Positions 10,535 to 19,882 of a DNA stretch of 64,000 nucleotides are shown here, in pieces; position 1 is the first letter of the stretch; every line of letters starts with the position of its first letter. Position numbers and translations under genes: made by a program. The notes under the pieces were generated by a model, which did not search any database, was not told the DNA's origin, and was given only the letters and a program-made list of their open reading frames with translations. This DNA is from Candidatus Phyllobacterium onerii. GTDB lineage: Bacteria; Pseudomonadota; Alphaproteobacteria; Rhizobiales; Rhizobiaceae. The DNA lies in the NCBI RefSeq assembly GCF_028331445.1, contig NZ_JAQMHX010000006.1:62001-126000 (forward strand). Direction: 5' to 3'.

Positions 10535-12041
10535 ATTCGCTGATGATCTTGACCTTGTCGCCGGCGGACACCGCGCCGCCGGGCGGCAGTGCATTGATCA
10601 GGCGGAAGAGGTCGAGCTTTCGATCGGTGCCCATGATCTGGTTGGAGAGGCTGACCAGCGTATCGCCGGGCTTGACTGTGACGACCCGGATGCGCAGGGG
10701 CTTGGTATTTGCTTTCTCCTCCGGTGTAAGCAGGTGGAAGCTCCGGATGACCGTCTGCGAAGCCGGCATCAGCGTGGTGCTTCCCGTTGGAGCAGCTGTC
10801 AGAAAGCGGTAAATCCGATTGCCGGCATTGACGACGAATATATCGAACTCCCAACGATCCGCTCGGGCTTTCGCGCTCGCCGCGGGCATTCCGTTGAACG
10901 TCACTGCCTGAACGCTGGCATCGTCAAGACCCGTAACCCAGCCGCTGCGCATGTAATCCGTCATCGACGGATTGCCTGAAACCTGCGTTCCGTCGAAGCG
11001 TATTGCCACCTCGCCCGGTCCCGTCGCCATGACCGCGTCTGCGCTGTTGTCGATAGTGAAACCCTCGGGAACGGTGAAGCTTACACCGAGCAGCGGATGA
11101 ACGAAGTTGCGTCCACGAACGTAACCTTCCTCGGGGGTGTCGCCATAGAGGATGCCGTCGATGCCCTGTAGGAACGAGTCGCGGTCTGTCGTGCCTACAC
11201 CCGGTGCGCCGATACGACGGGCATGCCCGCGCGCGAGTTCGATGCGCTGCGGCGCTGAAGGGTGGCTTGCAAGAAAGTCGAGGCTCGCATCGGTCGCGCC
11301 CGAGACACTGCGGAAATCCGCATAGGACGCCATGGATTGCAGGAAGCGGGCCGCTGCGAAGGGATCATAGCCAGCTTCACCAATCATCTTGATGCCAATG
11401 GCATCCGCCTGAAGTTCCTGATTGCGCGAAAATTGCGCCATGCGCAGCTTTCCGCGGATCAGCGCTTCGCGTCCAGCACTATCGTCTTGCAAGACTTCCG
11501 AAACAACGCGACCGGCAATCTGTGCTTCCTGCTCGCGCTGCTGGCGTTCAATACCATGATTGGCGATCACATGACCCATCTCATGGGCGATGACTGCTGC
11601 GAGTTCCGCACTGTCATTGGCTAAAGCAAGAAGGCCGCGCGTTACATAGAGATATCCGCCGGGAAGGGCGAACGCATTGATGTTGGGCGAGTTGAGGATG
11701 GTGATGCGGTAGGTGTGCGTCGGATTGTCGGAAACCGTAGTCAGGTTGCCGACGACTTTGGCGACCATGCGTTCAAGCTTGGCATCCTTGTATTCACCGC
11801 CATAGGTCGCAAGAATGCGAGGATGTTGCTCGGCGCTGAGCTTTGCCAGCCTGTCGTTCTTGGTGACATTGTCGACTGTCACCGGATTTGACGAAGGCCC
11901 TAACGCGTCGTCCTTGGTGACATTGAGAACCTGGCACCCCGACAGGAAGGCAAGCAGCAGCGTTGCCGACGCGAGATTCCTGCGGCGAGCGGCTGGAAGC
12001 CATCCGTTGTAGTTGGGGGAATCGTGCGAAGCCAGAATCAT
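10533..12041 (-). CDS. M48-family zinc metalloprotease, lipoprotein, with C-terminal LysM-like region
   Basis: A signal sequence ends in a lipobox (LLLAFLSGC, Cys about residue 36), so the mature protein is probably anchored in the outer membrane facing the periplasm. The zinc-binding HEMGH motif lies in AAVIAHEMGHVIANHG (about residues 153-157), with a downstream QELQADAIG giving the third ligand. This is the BepA/LoiP-like M48 arrangement involved in outer-membrane protein quality control. The last 60 residues (RIRVVTVKPGDTLVSLSNQIMG, then INALPPGGAVSAGDKVKII) resemble LysM, which binds peptidoglycan. At 502 residues it is longer than minimal M48 lipoproteins because of this C-terminal half. 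Confidence 0.88.
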   Translation of the reverse strand: MILASHDSPNYNGWLPAARRRNLASATLLLAFLSGCQVLNVTKDDALGPSSNPVTVDNVTKNDRLAKLSAEQHPRILATYGGEYKDAKLERMVAKVVGNLTTVSDNPTHTYRITILNSPNINAFALPGGYLYVTRGLLALANDSAELAAVIAHEMGHVIANHGIERQQREQEAQIAGRVVSEVLQDDSAGREALIRGKLRMAQFSRNQELQADAIGIKMIGEAGYDPFAAARFLQSMASYADFRSVSGATDASLDFLASHPSAPQRIELARGHARRIGAPGVGTTDRDSFLQGIDGILYGDTPEEGYVRGRNFVHPLLGVSFTVPEGFTIDNSADAVMATGPGEVAIRFDGTQVSGNPSMTDYMRSGWVTGLDDASVQAVTFNGMPAASAKARADRWEFDIFVVNAGNRIYRFLTAAPTGSTTLMPASQTVIRSFHLLTPEEKANTKPLRIRVVTVKPGDTLVSLSNQIMGTDRKLDLFRLINALPPGGAVSAGDKVKIISE

Positions 12042-12159
12042 GTCCTCATTGTCGTCGCGCGCGGGCAGACGCGTGTTTTCGTGCCCTTGCTAGCCCGACA
12101 AGCAGCTGTGAGCAAGAATTTCATTGTGTTCTTGAATGTGGCAACGCGTCGAAAATATG

Positions 12160-12954
12160 TCAAAGCGCAGAGTCTTCTGCACCGAGATATTTCCGCAACA
12201 GCGTTGGCGCCTTGGTTGAGAGCAGGTCTGCCGCCGGTCCCGAAGCAACGACTTTCCCGTTGTCGAGGAAAACCAGCAAAGATTGCAGACGCAAAGCATC
12301 GCCGGGATGATGCGTCACCATGACCACGGTCATACCGGTTTCTTCCTGCAGATCACCGACAAGGTCGAGCATCGCATGTCGCAAAGCGGGACCAAGAGAG
12401 GCGAAAGCCTCATCGAGCAAGAGTACCGGCCGGTTCCGTACCAGCGCTCGCGCTATCGCCACCCGCTGGCGCTCGCCGCCGGATAAGGCTTCCGGCTTTC
12501 GATGCTCCTTGCCTGAGAGACCAACCTTAGCGATTGCCTCCGCAACAGCCACCCTGTCAGTTTCGTCCAATCTGAGGTTGGGCTTTCGGCCCAGCCCGAC
12601 ATTGGCGGTGACGTCAAGATGCGCGAAGAGATTATTGTCCTGGAAGACCATCGAAACGGGCCGTTCGGATGGCGCGGCATGGGTTACGTCCGCACCCGCA
12701 ATTACAATCCGACCGGATTTAGCCGTTTCAAATCCAGCGATGAGATTGAGCAGGGTGGATTTTCCCGCACCGCTTGGACCTATGATCGCAGTGATGGTCG
12801 ACGGTTCGATGATGAGGTCGAAATGCATCGCCATGTCATCATAGTCGAAGTCGACCGCATCGAGGCGGATCGCCGCGCCATCCGTGGTTGGGGCCTCGGT
12901 TCGGGAACGCTCAGCCAATGTTTGCGACCTCTCTTTTTGCCAGAGTGCCTGCAC
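12160..12954 (-). CDS. thiQ: Thiamine ABC transporter ATP-binding protein
   Basis: This ABC ATPase has Walker [10 protein letters not shown], signature [15 protein letters not shown] and Walker [13 protein letters not shown]. It is the last gene of thiBPQ on the minus strand, controlled by the TPP riboswitch upstream of thiB. Its start overlaps the thiP end by 44 nt. A shorter product starting nearer the conserved [13 protein letters not shown] segment is possible. It powers uptake of thiamine, TPP or related compounds across the inner membrane. Confidence 0.92.
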   Translation of the reverse strand: MQALWQKERSQTLAERSRTEAPTTDGAAIRLDAVDFDYDDMAMHFDLIIEPSTITAIIGPSGAGKSTLLNLIAGFETAKSGRIVIAGADVTHAAPSERPVSMVFQDNNLFAHLDVTANVGLGRKPNLRLDETDRVAVAEAIAKVGLSGKEHRKPEALSGGERQRVAIARALVRNRPVLLLDEAFASLGPALRHAMLDLVGDLQEETGMTVVMVTHHPGDALRLQSLLVFLDNGKVVASGPAADLLSTKAPTLLRKYLGAEDSAL

Positions 12955-14536
12955 CTCTGTCAGCTGCGATCATCAGGAGCAAACACAGCACACCGAGGAT
13001 CAATGCCAGGCCCGCCGCGTCCTGTGTACGATAGCTCCCCATGCGTTGCAGCAGCAAATAGGGCAGAGTCTGGGTGGAATTGTTGCCAAAGAGAGCGATC
13101 GTTCCAAGGTCGCCGAGCGACAGGGCCATCGCAAAAGCGAAAGCGACGCTCGACGGCCGCTTCAGAACAGGCCAGTCGATAAGACGAAGCCGGCTCCATC
13201 CGGTAATGCCCAATTGCGCGCACAGCCGGTTGTGGCGGCTAGCCGCTGTATCCCATGTCGGGCGCAGTATGCGAAATGCAAAAGGGATAGCCATCGCCCC
13301 GTTGACGCTCACGACCATAAAGGGTGCAAGACTGAAGGGATCGACAAAATGGCGTGAGAGAATAAACCAGCCGGAGCCGATAACGATCGGCGGGATGACC
13401 ATGATAAGACTTGCACCGCGATCGAGCGAGCGCTCAAACAGTTTTGGCGAGGCGTAGCCACGCCGGCTTGCAAGATACTCGCGGGCCACCACCAACGCTA
13501 GTGAAATGATCAGTGACAGCGCAGCCGCACTTGCTCCGAGCACGATGCTCGTCAAGATTGCGCGCCAAACAAGGCTCTCACCCAGAAGCCGGAGAAGATC
13601 GGCCGCCAGCCCCGAAACGACTGTTCCGGCTATCGGCAGCGCGACGAAAAGCAGACCGACGATTATCGTGGCTCCGTCCAGAAGGCGTGTCCCCAACGTT
13701 GTCTGGTCAAAACGGCGCGTCGTCGTGCGTAGGCTGAACCCTTCCTCGGTCGGGCGGCCGCTTAGGCTAAGAACCGATAGAACTGCAATGGTCAGGCATA
13801 ATTGCAAAAGCGTTAGCGAAACCGCGCGGGCAATATCGAAATCGAAATGCAGCGATTGATAGATCGCAACCTCAAGCGTCGTCGCACGCGGTCCGCCGCC
13901 GAGCGTCAGGACGATGGTGAACGATGTAATACAGAGCATGAAAATCAGCCCCGCGATTCCGGAAATGTTCCGCAGGATCACCGGCCATTCGATCAACCGG
14001 AACCGCGCCCATTTGCCCATGCCGAGTTGGGAAGAGAGTTTCCAATAGTCTTCCGGAATAGAGTCCATGTTTGACAGGAGGAGTCGTGTTGCCAGGGGCA
14101 AATTGAAAAACACGTGTGCGAGGAGGATGCCGGTTAGACCGTAAATATTGGGAATGACGTCCAGCCCCAGCCAGCTGAACAATGCAGCAAGCAGACCATT
14201 GCGCCCATAAATACTGGTGATACCGAGCACGGCGACAAGGGCCGGCAGCGCGAGCGGTAAAGCGAAGAGCCGCAAGATCAATGTACGTCCCGGGAAGTCA
14301 GGATGCGCGTGCAGGGCGCGAGCGAGCGGGATGGCAAGCCCCACCGAGAGCAGCATGGAGAGCAGCGCCTGCAGCAGTGTGAAGCGGGCAATGCGCCACA
14401 GATAGCTGTCGAAGGCCGCAAAGCCTTCCGCGCTGCCACGCAGTGCCTCGACTGCGAGGCTTATGCATGCGCCGCCCGCAAGCACCGCAAGGAAGGCGAG
14501 GGCGAGAGCCCCCGCCAATGGCTTCAACGAGATCAA
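12911..14536 (-). CDS. thiP: Thiamine ABC transporter permease (fused two-domain)
   Basis: This 541-residue membrane protein has about 12 helices arranged as two binding-protein-dependent permease domains in one chain. Each has a cytoplasmic EAA-type loop: [18 protein letters not shown] in the first half and [18 protein letters not shown] in the second. These loops contact ThiQ. The duplicated arrangement and the ThiB/ThiQ neighbours identify it as ThiP. Only 4 nt separate it from thiB, so the two are cotranscribed. Confidence 0.95.
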   Translation of the reverse strand: MISLKPLAGALALAFLAVLAGGACISLAVEALRGSAEGFAAFDSYLWRIARFTLLQALLSMLLSVGLAIPLARALHAHPDFPGRTLILRLFALPLALPALVAVLGITSIYGRNGLLAALFSWLGLDVIPNIYGLTGILLAHVFFNLPLATRLLLSNMDSIPEDYWKLSSQLGMGKWARFRLIEWPVILRNISGIAGLIFMLCITSFTIVLTLGGGPRATTLEVAIYQSLHFDFDIARAVSLTLLQLCLTIAVLSVLSLSGRPTEEGFSLRTTTRRFDQTTLGTRLLDGATIIVGLLFVALPIAGTVVSGLAADLLRLLGESLVWRAILTSIVLGASAAALSLIISLALVVAREYLASRRGYASPKLFERSLDRGASLIMVIPPIVIGSGWFILSRHFVDPFSLAPFMVVSVNGAMAIPFAFRILRPTWDTAASRHNRLCAQLGITGWSRLRLIDWPVLKRPSSVAFAFAMALSLGDLGTIALFGNNSTQTLPYLLLQRMGSYRTQDAAGLALILGVLCLLLMIAADRGAGTLAKREVANIG

Positions 14537-14540
14537 CGTG

Positions 14541-15557
14541 TTACAGGCTCATGGCCGACAGCCACTCATCGATCCAGGCTTTGCGGTTCTTGGCGACTTC
14601 CTCCGGTGAAAAGATCAATGTTTTCGCCGGCTTTACCAGGGCATCAAAGGCAGCGTTGAGCGGTCCGCTCGTCTTCGCCGCGGGAAACATCCAGTTGCTT
14701 TCTGGAATGGTATCCTGGAATGCCGTGCTTGTCATGAAAGTCAGAAACTGTGCCGAAAGCGGGTTTTTTGCGCCATTCACAGTTTGCGCGGCCACTTCGA
14801 CCTGCAGGTAATGGCCCTCTTCGAATGCAGCGGCCTTGTAACGATCGGTCTTTTCGGCAATGACGTGATAAGCAGGCGAGGTCGTATAGGAAAGCACTAG
14901 CGGTGCTTCACCCTTGATGAACAGGCCATAGGCTTCGGACCAGCCCGGCGTCACGGTCAACACCCGATCCTTCAGTTTGGCCCAGGCTTCGCCGGCCTTG
15001 TCGCCATAGACGGACTTCACCCAGAGCAACAGGCCGAGCCCGGGTGTGGACGTCCGGGGGTCCTCGATGACGATTTTCTGGCTTGCATCACCCTCGACCA
15101 GTTGCTTGAGGCTGGTAGGCGGATTCTTGAGCTTTTCCGTATCGTAGATCACTGCAAAATAGCCGTAGTCGTAGGGAACGAAAGTATCGTCCTTGTAGCC
15201 ACCCGGAATGTTGATCGAACTTGTGTCGATTGCGTGCGGGGCGAAGAGGCCTGTTTCCTTCGCCTCATAGGTCAGATTTGTGTCGAGGCCAAGCACGACA
15301 TCGGCTTTGGTTGAAGCACCTTCAAGTCTCAGACGGTTGAGCAGAGCGACGCCGTCCGTAACCGCGACGAAGTCCACAGTGCAATTGCATTGCTTTTGGA
15401 AGGCTTCCTTGACTTTCGGCCCCGGACCCCATTCGGCAGTGAAGCTTTCATAGGTATAGACCGTCAGTTTGCCATCGGCTTTCGCCGGTCCGGCAAGGGC
15501 AAGGGCGAAAATGCCCGCGACAGTTGCAGATTTAAGAATAATCTCGAATGGCCGCAT
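14541..15557 (-). CDS. thiB: Thiamine-binding periplasmic protein
   Basis: A signal peptide ([10 protein letters not shown], cleavage near residue 27) is followed by a mature protein beginning [19 protein letters not shown], typical of ThiB/TbpA. Other visible family segments are [36 protein letters not shown] and ESNWMFPA. It captures thiamine, thiamine phosphate or TPP in the periplasm and delivers it to ThiP. It is the first gene after the TPP riboswitch, so the whole operon should be repressed when TPP is plentiful. Confidence 0.95.
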   Translation of the reverse strand: MRPFEIILKSATVAGIFALALAGPAKADGKLTVYTYESFTAEWGPGPKVKEAFQKQCNCTVDFVAVTDGVALLNRLRLEGASTKADVVLGLDTNLTYEAKETGLFAPHAIDTSSINIPGGYKDDTFVPYDYGYFAVIYDTEKLKNPPTSLKQLVEGDASQKIVIEDPRTSTPGLGLLLWVKSVYGDKAGEAWAKLKDRVLTVTPGWSEAYGLFIKGEAPLVLSYTTSPAYHVIAEKTDRYKAAAFEEGHYLQVEVAAQTVNGAKNPLSAQFLTFMTSTAFQDTIPESNWMFPAAKTSGPLNAAFDALVKPAKTLIFSPEEVAKNRKAWIDEWLSAMSL

Positions 15558-15612
15558 CGGCGCCTCCTAGAGTTGAAATTCAAAAGGATTGGTGCGCCGG
15601 CTTTATTGCCGC

Positions 15613-15715
15613 GTCTAATCCCTCCGCCGGTACAAGCCGGATCAGGTTCCGCGGGTTGGCAGGATTTCTCCTTGAGCCTCTCAGCCGATCCTTTTCGGAT
15701 TGGCACCCCGTTAGA
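15613..15715 (-). ncRNA. TPP riboswitch (THI element) in the thiBPQ leader
   Basis: Read on the minus strand the element begins TCTAACGGGGTGCC, contains GGCTGAGAGGCTC and AACCTGATCCGGCTTGTACC, and ends GGCGGAGGGATTAGA. The CTGAGA and ACCTGATC...GTACCGGCGGAGGGA blocks are the conserved TPP-sensing arms. The outer TCTAA/TTAGA pair closes stem P1. It lies 56 nt upstream of the thiB ATG, suited to control by ribosome access or early termination, but I did not identify the expression platform. Confidence 0.95.
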
Positions 15716-16205
15716 GCATTGCAAAGATTAGAGATAAAGCTTTTGCCGTGCAAGCAATATGCCTTGGCCGTTCAGGGGTATGGTTCCCCCTTGCCACGCC
15801 CTCATCCCGAGTCTGGCTATTGTTTGCATGCTGGGAAGACGGGCGGTCGTCGAAGCGCGTCTTTGTAGAATAATAATGCGATCCGAAGACCGCCCGTCCG
15901 GCGTCTTTTGATCCCGTCCGTTCCGCTTGGGAGGCTTGACGTTGGGTGAATTGCTTCGCCCGCTGCCGAAAGCCCCTTTCGAAGTGCTCGTCCAGCACAC
16001 GCCAGTCGTAGTACCGGCAGGGGAACCCTTGGACAGAACTTCCCCGGACAGCGGGTCCGTTACCCGCCATCGGAGGCGCCGATCCTCTCCCCACTTCGAA
16101 CGGCTCCGGAAGCAGTTCCCCGTGGAGAGGACGGGGATAGAATAAGTCAGGTTTGGAGGTGTTGGATAAACAGCCATGATTATTTTTTGGAATAACGGAA
16201 GTTAT

Positions 16206-16260
16206 AAGAAGAACCCCTCCCTGCTGCTACGCAGCTTCCCTCCCACAAGGGGGAGGGTAA
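16206..16260 (+). repeat. Palindromic intergenic repeat, left copy of an inverted pair
   Basis: This 55-bp element contains ACCCCTCCCTGCTGCT and CCCTCCCACAAGGGGGAGGG, the second being a hairpin itself. The same element occurs in opposite orientation at 16322-16378, 61 bp away, with only a few differences. Elements of this type are scattered between genes in many Rhizobiales genomes. They have no coding capacity that I can see. Confidence 0.8.
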
Positions 16261-16321
16261 CAGCGCCTTATTCTGCAGCTCCGCCTATTTGCCGTATGCA
16301 GCGGATGACAGTTGCGACGGT

Positions 16322-16378
16322 CTTACCCTCCCCCTTGTGGGAGGGACGGAGCGAAGCAGCAGGGAGGGGTCTTTCTTA
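16322..16378 (-). repeat. Palindromic intergenic repeat, right copy of an inverted pair
   Basis: This is the reverse complement of the element at 16206-16260: CCCTCCCCCTTGTGGGAGGG followed by AGCAGCAGGGAGGGGT. The central part differs slightly (ACGGAGCGA against TACGCAGCT). The pair could form a stem of about 55 bp around a 61-nt loop if transcribed into thiN. Confidence 0.8.
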
Positions 16379-16425
16379 GCCAAGTACAGCTATCCCCCCA
16401 CCTGCCCGCATGCTATGGGCGATCC

Positions 16426-17061
16426 ATGAGCAAATTTGTTATCCTTCTTGGTGGAGCCGTTCATGTTACCAATCGTCTCCTGCGTCTTGTAGCCGGGGCG
16501 CGGGTGCTCGCTGCCGATGGAGGAATCGCCCATGCAGCGCCGCTCGGGCTCGAACCGGAACTTTGGCTTGGCGATTTCGATTCGACCTCGGCGGAGCTCG
16601 CAGCACAGTATGCCAAGGTTCCGCGAATGGAATTTCCGTCGGAAAAGGACATGACCGACGGCGAACTCGCCCTGAACGAAGCCTACCGGCTGGGTGCGAC
16701 TGAAGTTATTCTCTGCGGGGCTTTTGGCGGCGAGCGTACCGATCACGCACTGCTGCATTTGACCATGGCAACGCGGTATGCAGCCGAAGGGAGGAAGCTT
16801 GTTCTCTCTAGCGGATATGAAGAGGCACATCCTCTGGTGGCAGGCTCGTATGACTTCGATTTTGTCGATGGAACCCTTTTCAGCATTGTTGCATTTTCGC
16901 AATTAAGCGGGCTTTTTATCCATGGTGCGCGCTGGCCGCTTGAAAATGTGGAACTTTTTTTCGGTTCATCGCTTACAGTGTCGAATGCCGTGCGTGGGAA
17001 TCTCCACGTGTCACTTCATTCGGGTAAAGCGATCCTTATCGCTGCGCCGCAAATCGCCTGA
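16426..17061 (+). CDS. thiN: Thiamine pyrophosphokinase
   Basis: This 211-residue enzyme transfers pyrophosphate from ATP to thiamine, giving TPP directly. Visible motifs are AADGGIAHA, LWLGDFDST, SEKDMTDGELAL and LCGAFGGERTDHALLH, the metal and ATP binding Asp-rich pattern of the TPK family. The C-terminal LTVSNAVRGNLHVSLHSGKAI fits the thiamine-binding domain. I chose ATG 16426 because earlier in-frame codons fall inside the intergenic repeat. It complements ThiBPQ: imported thiamine becomes TPP, which then shuts the riboswitch. Confidence 0.93.
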   Translation: MSKFVILLGGAVHVTNRLLRLVAGARVLAADGGIAHAAPLGLEPELWLGDFDSTSAELAAQYAKVPRMEFPSEKDMTDGELALNEAYRLGATEVILCGAFGGERTDHALLHLTMATRYAAEGRKLVLSSGYEEAHPLVAGSYDFDFVDGTLFSIVAFSQLSGLFIHGARWPLENVELFFGSSLTVSNAVRGNLHVSLHSGKAILIAAPQIA

Positions 17062-17154
17062 CGCTTGTCAAATAAAAGCGGAAAGTGTAATTGTCGGCAG
17101 CCAGCATTGGGGACGCAAGCTGATGAGTTTGGTTTTAAAACGGAGAGGTCTTCC

Positions 17155-17445
17155 ATGTTGAAAAGTTTATCCACGATTGCAGTCGCAGGGCTTTTGGCGC
17201 TCTCGGTTGCCGGTTGTACGACCAGTGATCAGCGCGTCGCCGGTTATGGCCTTGGCGGTGCCGCAATAGGCGCATTGGCAGGTGGTGCAATAAATGGTGG
17301 AAAAGGCGCTCTCGCAGGTGCCGCGATCGGTGGTGCCGGTGGTGCTCTGGTAGGTGCTGCAACGAATAACAACAACGGTAGCCGCTATTGCACGTACGAA
17401 AATCGCTATGGCGAACGCTATCGCGCGCCGTGCCGCCGCTATTAA
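17155..17445 (+). CDS. Glycine-zipper lipoprotein (17 kDa antigen/OmpA-precursor-like), copy 1
   Basis: This 96-residue protein has a signal peptide ending in the lipobox LSVAGC (Cys about residue 20). It is followed by a Gly/Ala-rich segment (GYGLGGAAIGALAGGAING, GALAGAAIGGAGGALVGAAT) of the glycine-zipper type that inserts in or spans the outer membrane. The last 20 residues contain two Cys and Tyr/Arg-rich sequence. GGAGAGG lies 6 nt before ATG 17155. The paralogue at 17598 has the same plan, so this is a tandem duplication. Confidence 0.85.
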   Translation: MLKSLSTIAVAGLLALSVAGCTTSDQRVAGYGLGGAAIGALAGGAINGGKGALAGAAIGGAGGALVGAATNNNNGSRYCTYENRYGERYRAPCRRY

Positions 17446-17467
17446 TTTGCATTAAGCTAGAAAAGAG

Positions 17468-17493
17468 ACAGGCCGGAAATTCCGGCCTGTTTG
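17468..17493 (+). terminator. Terminator after glycine-zipper gene 1
   Basis: ACAGGCCGGAA / TTCCGGCCTGT hairpin followed by TTGTTTT. The same 23-bp stem is repeated after the second paralogue. Confidence 0.85.
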
Positions 17494-17597
17494 TTTTCGA
17501 GACCAACAATCTTCGGCCAACGCTCAGCGATCTTTCTTCTGCCGCATTATCTACGCAGAGTCTGGCTCGTATTATTTCGATGTGAGAGGATTTTAAG

Positions 17598-17915
17598 ATG
17601 ACAATTCGTTTAACTGCAATTGCGGTTTCGGCCCTTCTGGCTTTGTCTGTGGCCGGTTGCGCGACGAGTGAGCAAAATCAACGTGCCGGGACGGGCGCTT
17701 TGATCGGCGGTGGCGTTGGTGCGCTGGCTGGCCAGGCACTTGGACATGATACGAAGAGCACCGTCGTTGGTGCAGCAGGCGGCGCACTTCTTGGTGCAGC
17801 CATCGGAACCGCAACGACCCCGAGAGGACAAAGCGGCAACTATTGCCGTTACCAGCGGCGTGACGGATCCATCTACGAGGCCCCCTGCGAAGGCAATGGC
17901 GGTGGTGGTTACTGA
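17598..17915 (+). CDS. Glycine-zipper lipoprotein, copy 2
   Basis: This 105-residue paralogue of the preceding gene has lipobox LSVAGC, then glycine-zipper repeats GTGALIGGGVGALAGQALGH and VVGAAGGALLGAAIGTAT. A C-terminal YCRYQRRDGSIYEAPCEG mirrors the CTYENRYGERYRAPC end of copy 1. It is expected to be an outer-membrane lipoprotein. GAGAGGATTTTAAG precedes the ATG. The conserved Cys-x...-APC ending in both copies suggests an intramolecular disulfide in the periplasm (inference). Confidence 0.85.
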   Translation: MTIRLTAIAVSALLALSVAGCATSEQNQRAGTGALIGGGVGALAGQALGHDTKSTVVGAAGGALLGAAIGTATTPRGQSGNYCRYQRRDGSIYEAPCEGNGGGGY

Positions 17916-17950
17916 TCGTAACCGCTCGACCTAGAGCTTTTGTGTAGGTA

Positions 17951-17978
17951 CAACAGGCCGGAAATTCCGGCCTGTTGT
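17951..17978 (+). terminator. Terminator after glycine-zipper gene 2
   Basis: ACAACAGGCCGGAA / TTCCGGCCTGTTGT hairpin. Its core is identical to the stem at 17468-17490, so the terminator appears to have been duplicated together with the gene. The T-run is weak (GTGCTTT). Confidence 0.75.
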
Positions 17979-18067
17979 GCTTTATGGCATTTGACAGCGG
18001 CAAAAATCTCGCCGACAAGCACGGCGACCTTCGATCGTGGCTTCATTTTCCAGAACTGTAAACTTGT

Positions 18068-19882
18068 ATGGCTCCCCCTCTTCTCCGTCTTGACCAGATA
18101 GCGCTGACTTTTGGTGGCACGCCGCTTTTGAGCGACGCGGCCATTTCCGTCAGCGAAAACGATCGCATTGCGCTGGTCGGCCGCAATGGATCGGGTAAAT
18201 CGACGCTGCTGAAAATTGCCGCCGGATTTATTGCGCCGACCGACGGTGAAGTGTTCAAGCATCCGGGCGTCACCGTGCGCTATCTGGCGCAGGCTCCCGA
18301 CATGGAAGGCTTTGCCACCGTACGCGCCTATGTCGAAGCGGGCCTTGGGCCGGCTGACGATCTTTACCGCGTCAGCTATCTGCTCGAACATCTTGGCCTC
18401 ACTGGCGAGGAAGAGCCGGACAATCTTTCCGGTGGCGAAACACGCCGTGCTGCGCTGGCCAAGGTGCTGGCGCCGCAACCCGACATTCTATTGCTCGACG
18501 AGCCGACCAACCATCTGGATCTCACAACCATCGAGTGGCTGGAAGACGAGTTGCGCCAGATACGTTCCGCGATCGTGGTTATTTCCCATGACAGGCGCTT
18601 TTTGGAAAATGTCAGCCGTTCGACCATCTGGCTGGATCGCGGCGTGACAAAGCGTCTTGACCAGGGCTTCGGCTCTTTCGAGGAATGGCGTGACAAGGTT
18701 CTCGAAGAGGAAGAGCGCGACCTGCACAAGCTCGGGCGGCAGATCGTGCGGGAAGAGCATTGGCTGCGCTATGGCGTGACGGCCCGGCGCAAGCGCAATA
18801 TGCGGCGGCTTGGCGATCTGCAATCCATGCGCAGCGAATTCCGTAATCATCGCGGCGCGCAAGGCAAGGCCGTGCTGAAAGCCAGCGATGCAAGAGAGTC
18901 CGGCAAGCTTGTCATAGAGGCGGAACATCTCGTCAAGGCCTATGGCGACCGGGTGCTGGTCAATGATTTTTCAACGCGGATACAGCGCGGAAATTGTGTG
19001 GGATTCGTCGGGCCCAACGGTGCAGGCAAGACGACACTGCTGTCGATGCTGACCGGGGTGCTTGCCCCGGATATCGGCTTCGTCAAGCTAGGCACCAATC
19101 TTGAGATCGCCATCCTCGACCAGAAGCGCGACAGTCTCAATCTTGAGCAGACGCTGTCGGACTACCTGACCGACGGGCGCGGCGAGAATGTCATCGTCAA
19201 CGGCGAGCAACGTCACGTCGCATCCTATATGAAGGACTTTCTGTTCCAGCCAGAGCAGTTGCGCACGCCCATTCGCGAGCTCTCCGGTGGTGAGAGAGCG
19301 CGGCTCATGCTGGCGCGGGTTCTGGCACGCCCTGCCAATCTTCTGGTGCTCGATGAGCCAACCAATGATCTCGACATGGAAACGCTCGATCTGTTGCAGG
19401 AACTGGTAGCCGGCTTCGCGGGTACCGTCCTCCTTGTCAGCCATGATCGCGATTTTCTCGACCGGACGGTGACGTCGGTGATCGCTCCGGAGGGCAATGG
19501 CCGCTGGCTCGAATATGCCGGCGGCTATACGGACATGCTGGCGCAGCGCAAGGAAGCTGCGTTGGCGACGCGCAAGGAATTGAAAGCTGCAAAGCCCGCC
19601 GCTGGTTCGGTAGAAAAGGCGCTACCGGCGCAGCGCGAAGAAAAGCGCAAGCTTTCCTACAAGCAGAAGTTCGCGCTGGAAACTTTACCGGGAAAGATTG
19701 AAGCGCTGCACGTTGATATTGCAACGCTGGAGAAAAAGCTGGCAGATCCGCAACTTTTCGCCAAGGATGCGGCGCTGTTCAACAAGACCGTCGATGAAAT
19801 CGGAAAGAAGCGCCACAGCCTCGAAACGTACGAGCACGAATGGCTGGAGCTCGAAATGCTGCGGGAAGAAATCGAAGGCTAA
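18068..19882 (+). CDS. uup: ABC-F family ATPase, Uup type
   Basis: This 604-residue soluble protein has two ATPase domains. The first has Walker A GRNGSGKST, signature NLSGGETRRAALAK and Walker B ILLLDEPTNHLD. The second has GPNGAGKTT, ELSGGERARLMLAR and LLVLDEPTNDLD. The linker between them is charged (DKVLEEEERDLHKLGR). A C-terminal coiled coil (residues about 530-604, LPGKIEALHVDIATLEKKLAD) is typical of Uup. ABC-F proteins act on ribosomes or DNA structures rather than in transport. Its stop overlaps the convergent zapA stop by 4 nt. Confidence 0.9.
   Translation: MAPPLLRLDQIALTFGGTPLLSDAAISVSENDRIALVGRNGSGKSTLLKIAAGFIAPTDGEVFKHPGVTVRYLAQAPDMEGFATVRAYVEAGLGPADDLYRVSYLLEHLGLTGEEEPDNLSGGETRRAALAKVLAPQPDILLLDEPTNHLDLTTIEWLEDELRQIRSAIVVISHDRRFLENVSRSTIWLDRGVTKRLDQGFGSFEEWRDKVLEEEERDLHKLGRQIVREEHWLRYGVTARRKRNMRRLGDLQSMRSEFRNHRGAQGKAVLKASDARESGKLVIEAEHLVKAYGDRVLVNDFSTRIQRGNCVGFVGPNGAGKTTLLSMLTGVLAPDIGFVKLGTNLEIAILDQKRDSLNLEQTLSDYLTDGRGENVIVNGEQRHVASYMKDFLFQPEQLRTPIRELSGGERARLMLARVLARPANLLVLDEPTNDLDMETLDLLQELVAGFAGTVLLVSHDRDFLDRTVTSVIAPEGNGRWLEYAGGYTDMLAQRKEAALATRKELKAAKPAAGSVEKALPAQREEKRKLSYKQKFALETLPGKIEALHVDIATLEKKLADPQLFAKDAALFNKTVDEIGKKRHSLETYEHEWLELEMLREEIEG

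Larger units (their letters stand above)
15716..16425. other. 710-bp repeat-rich, GC-rich intergenic region between thiB and thiN
   Basis: Frames on both strands are open here for up to 149 codons, but none resembles a known protein. Part of it is inverted-repeat DNA, listed separately at 16206-16260 and 16322-16378. Between about 15,930 and 16,150 several self-complementary blocks occur, for example CCTCTCCCCAC near 16,084 against GTGGAGAGG near 16,122. This suggests a structured RNA or a decayed repeat rather than a gene. Promoters for the thiB leader (minus) and thiN (plus) must also lie here. Confidence 0.5.

Noticed and set aside
15930..16150. Structured block considered as 6S RNA, RNase P RNA, SRP RNA or tmRNA
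   Set aside because: None of the conserved sequence blocks of these RNAs could be found in it.
15728..16177. 149-codon minus-strand open frame
   Set aside because: Its sequence has no domain-like features, and frames on the other strand are open over the same stretch. Open length here is a result of high GC.
17041..17154. N-terminal extension of glycine-zipper protein 1 to 17065
   Set aside because: The signal peptide and lipobox position require ATG 17155, which also has a good ribosome binding site.
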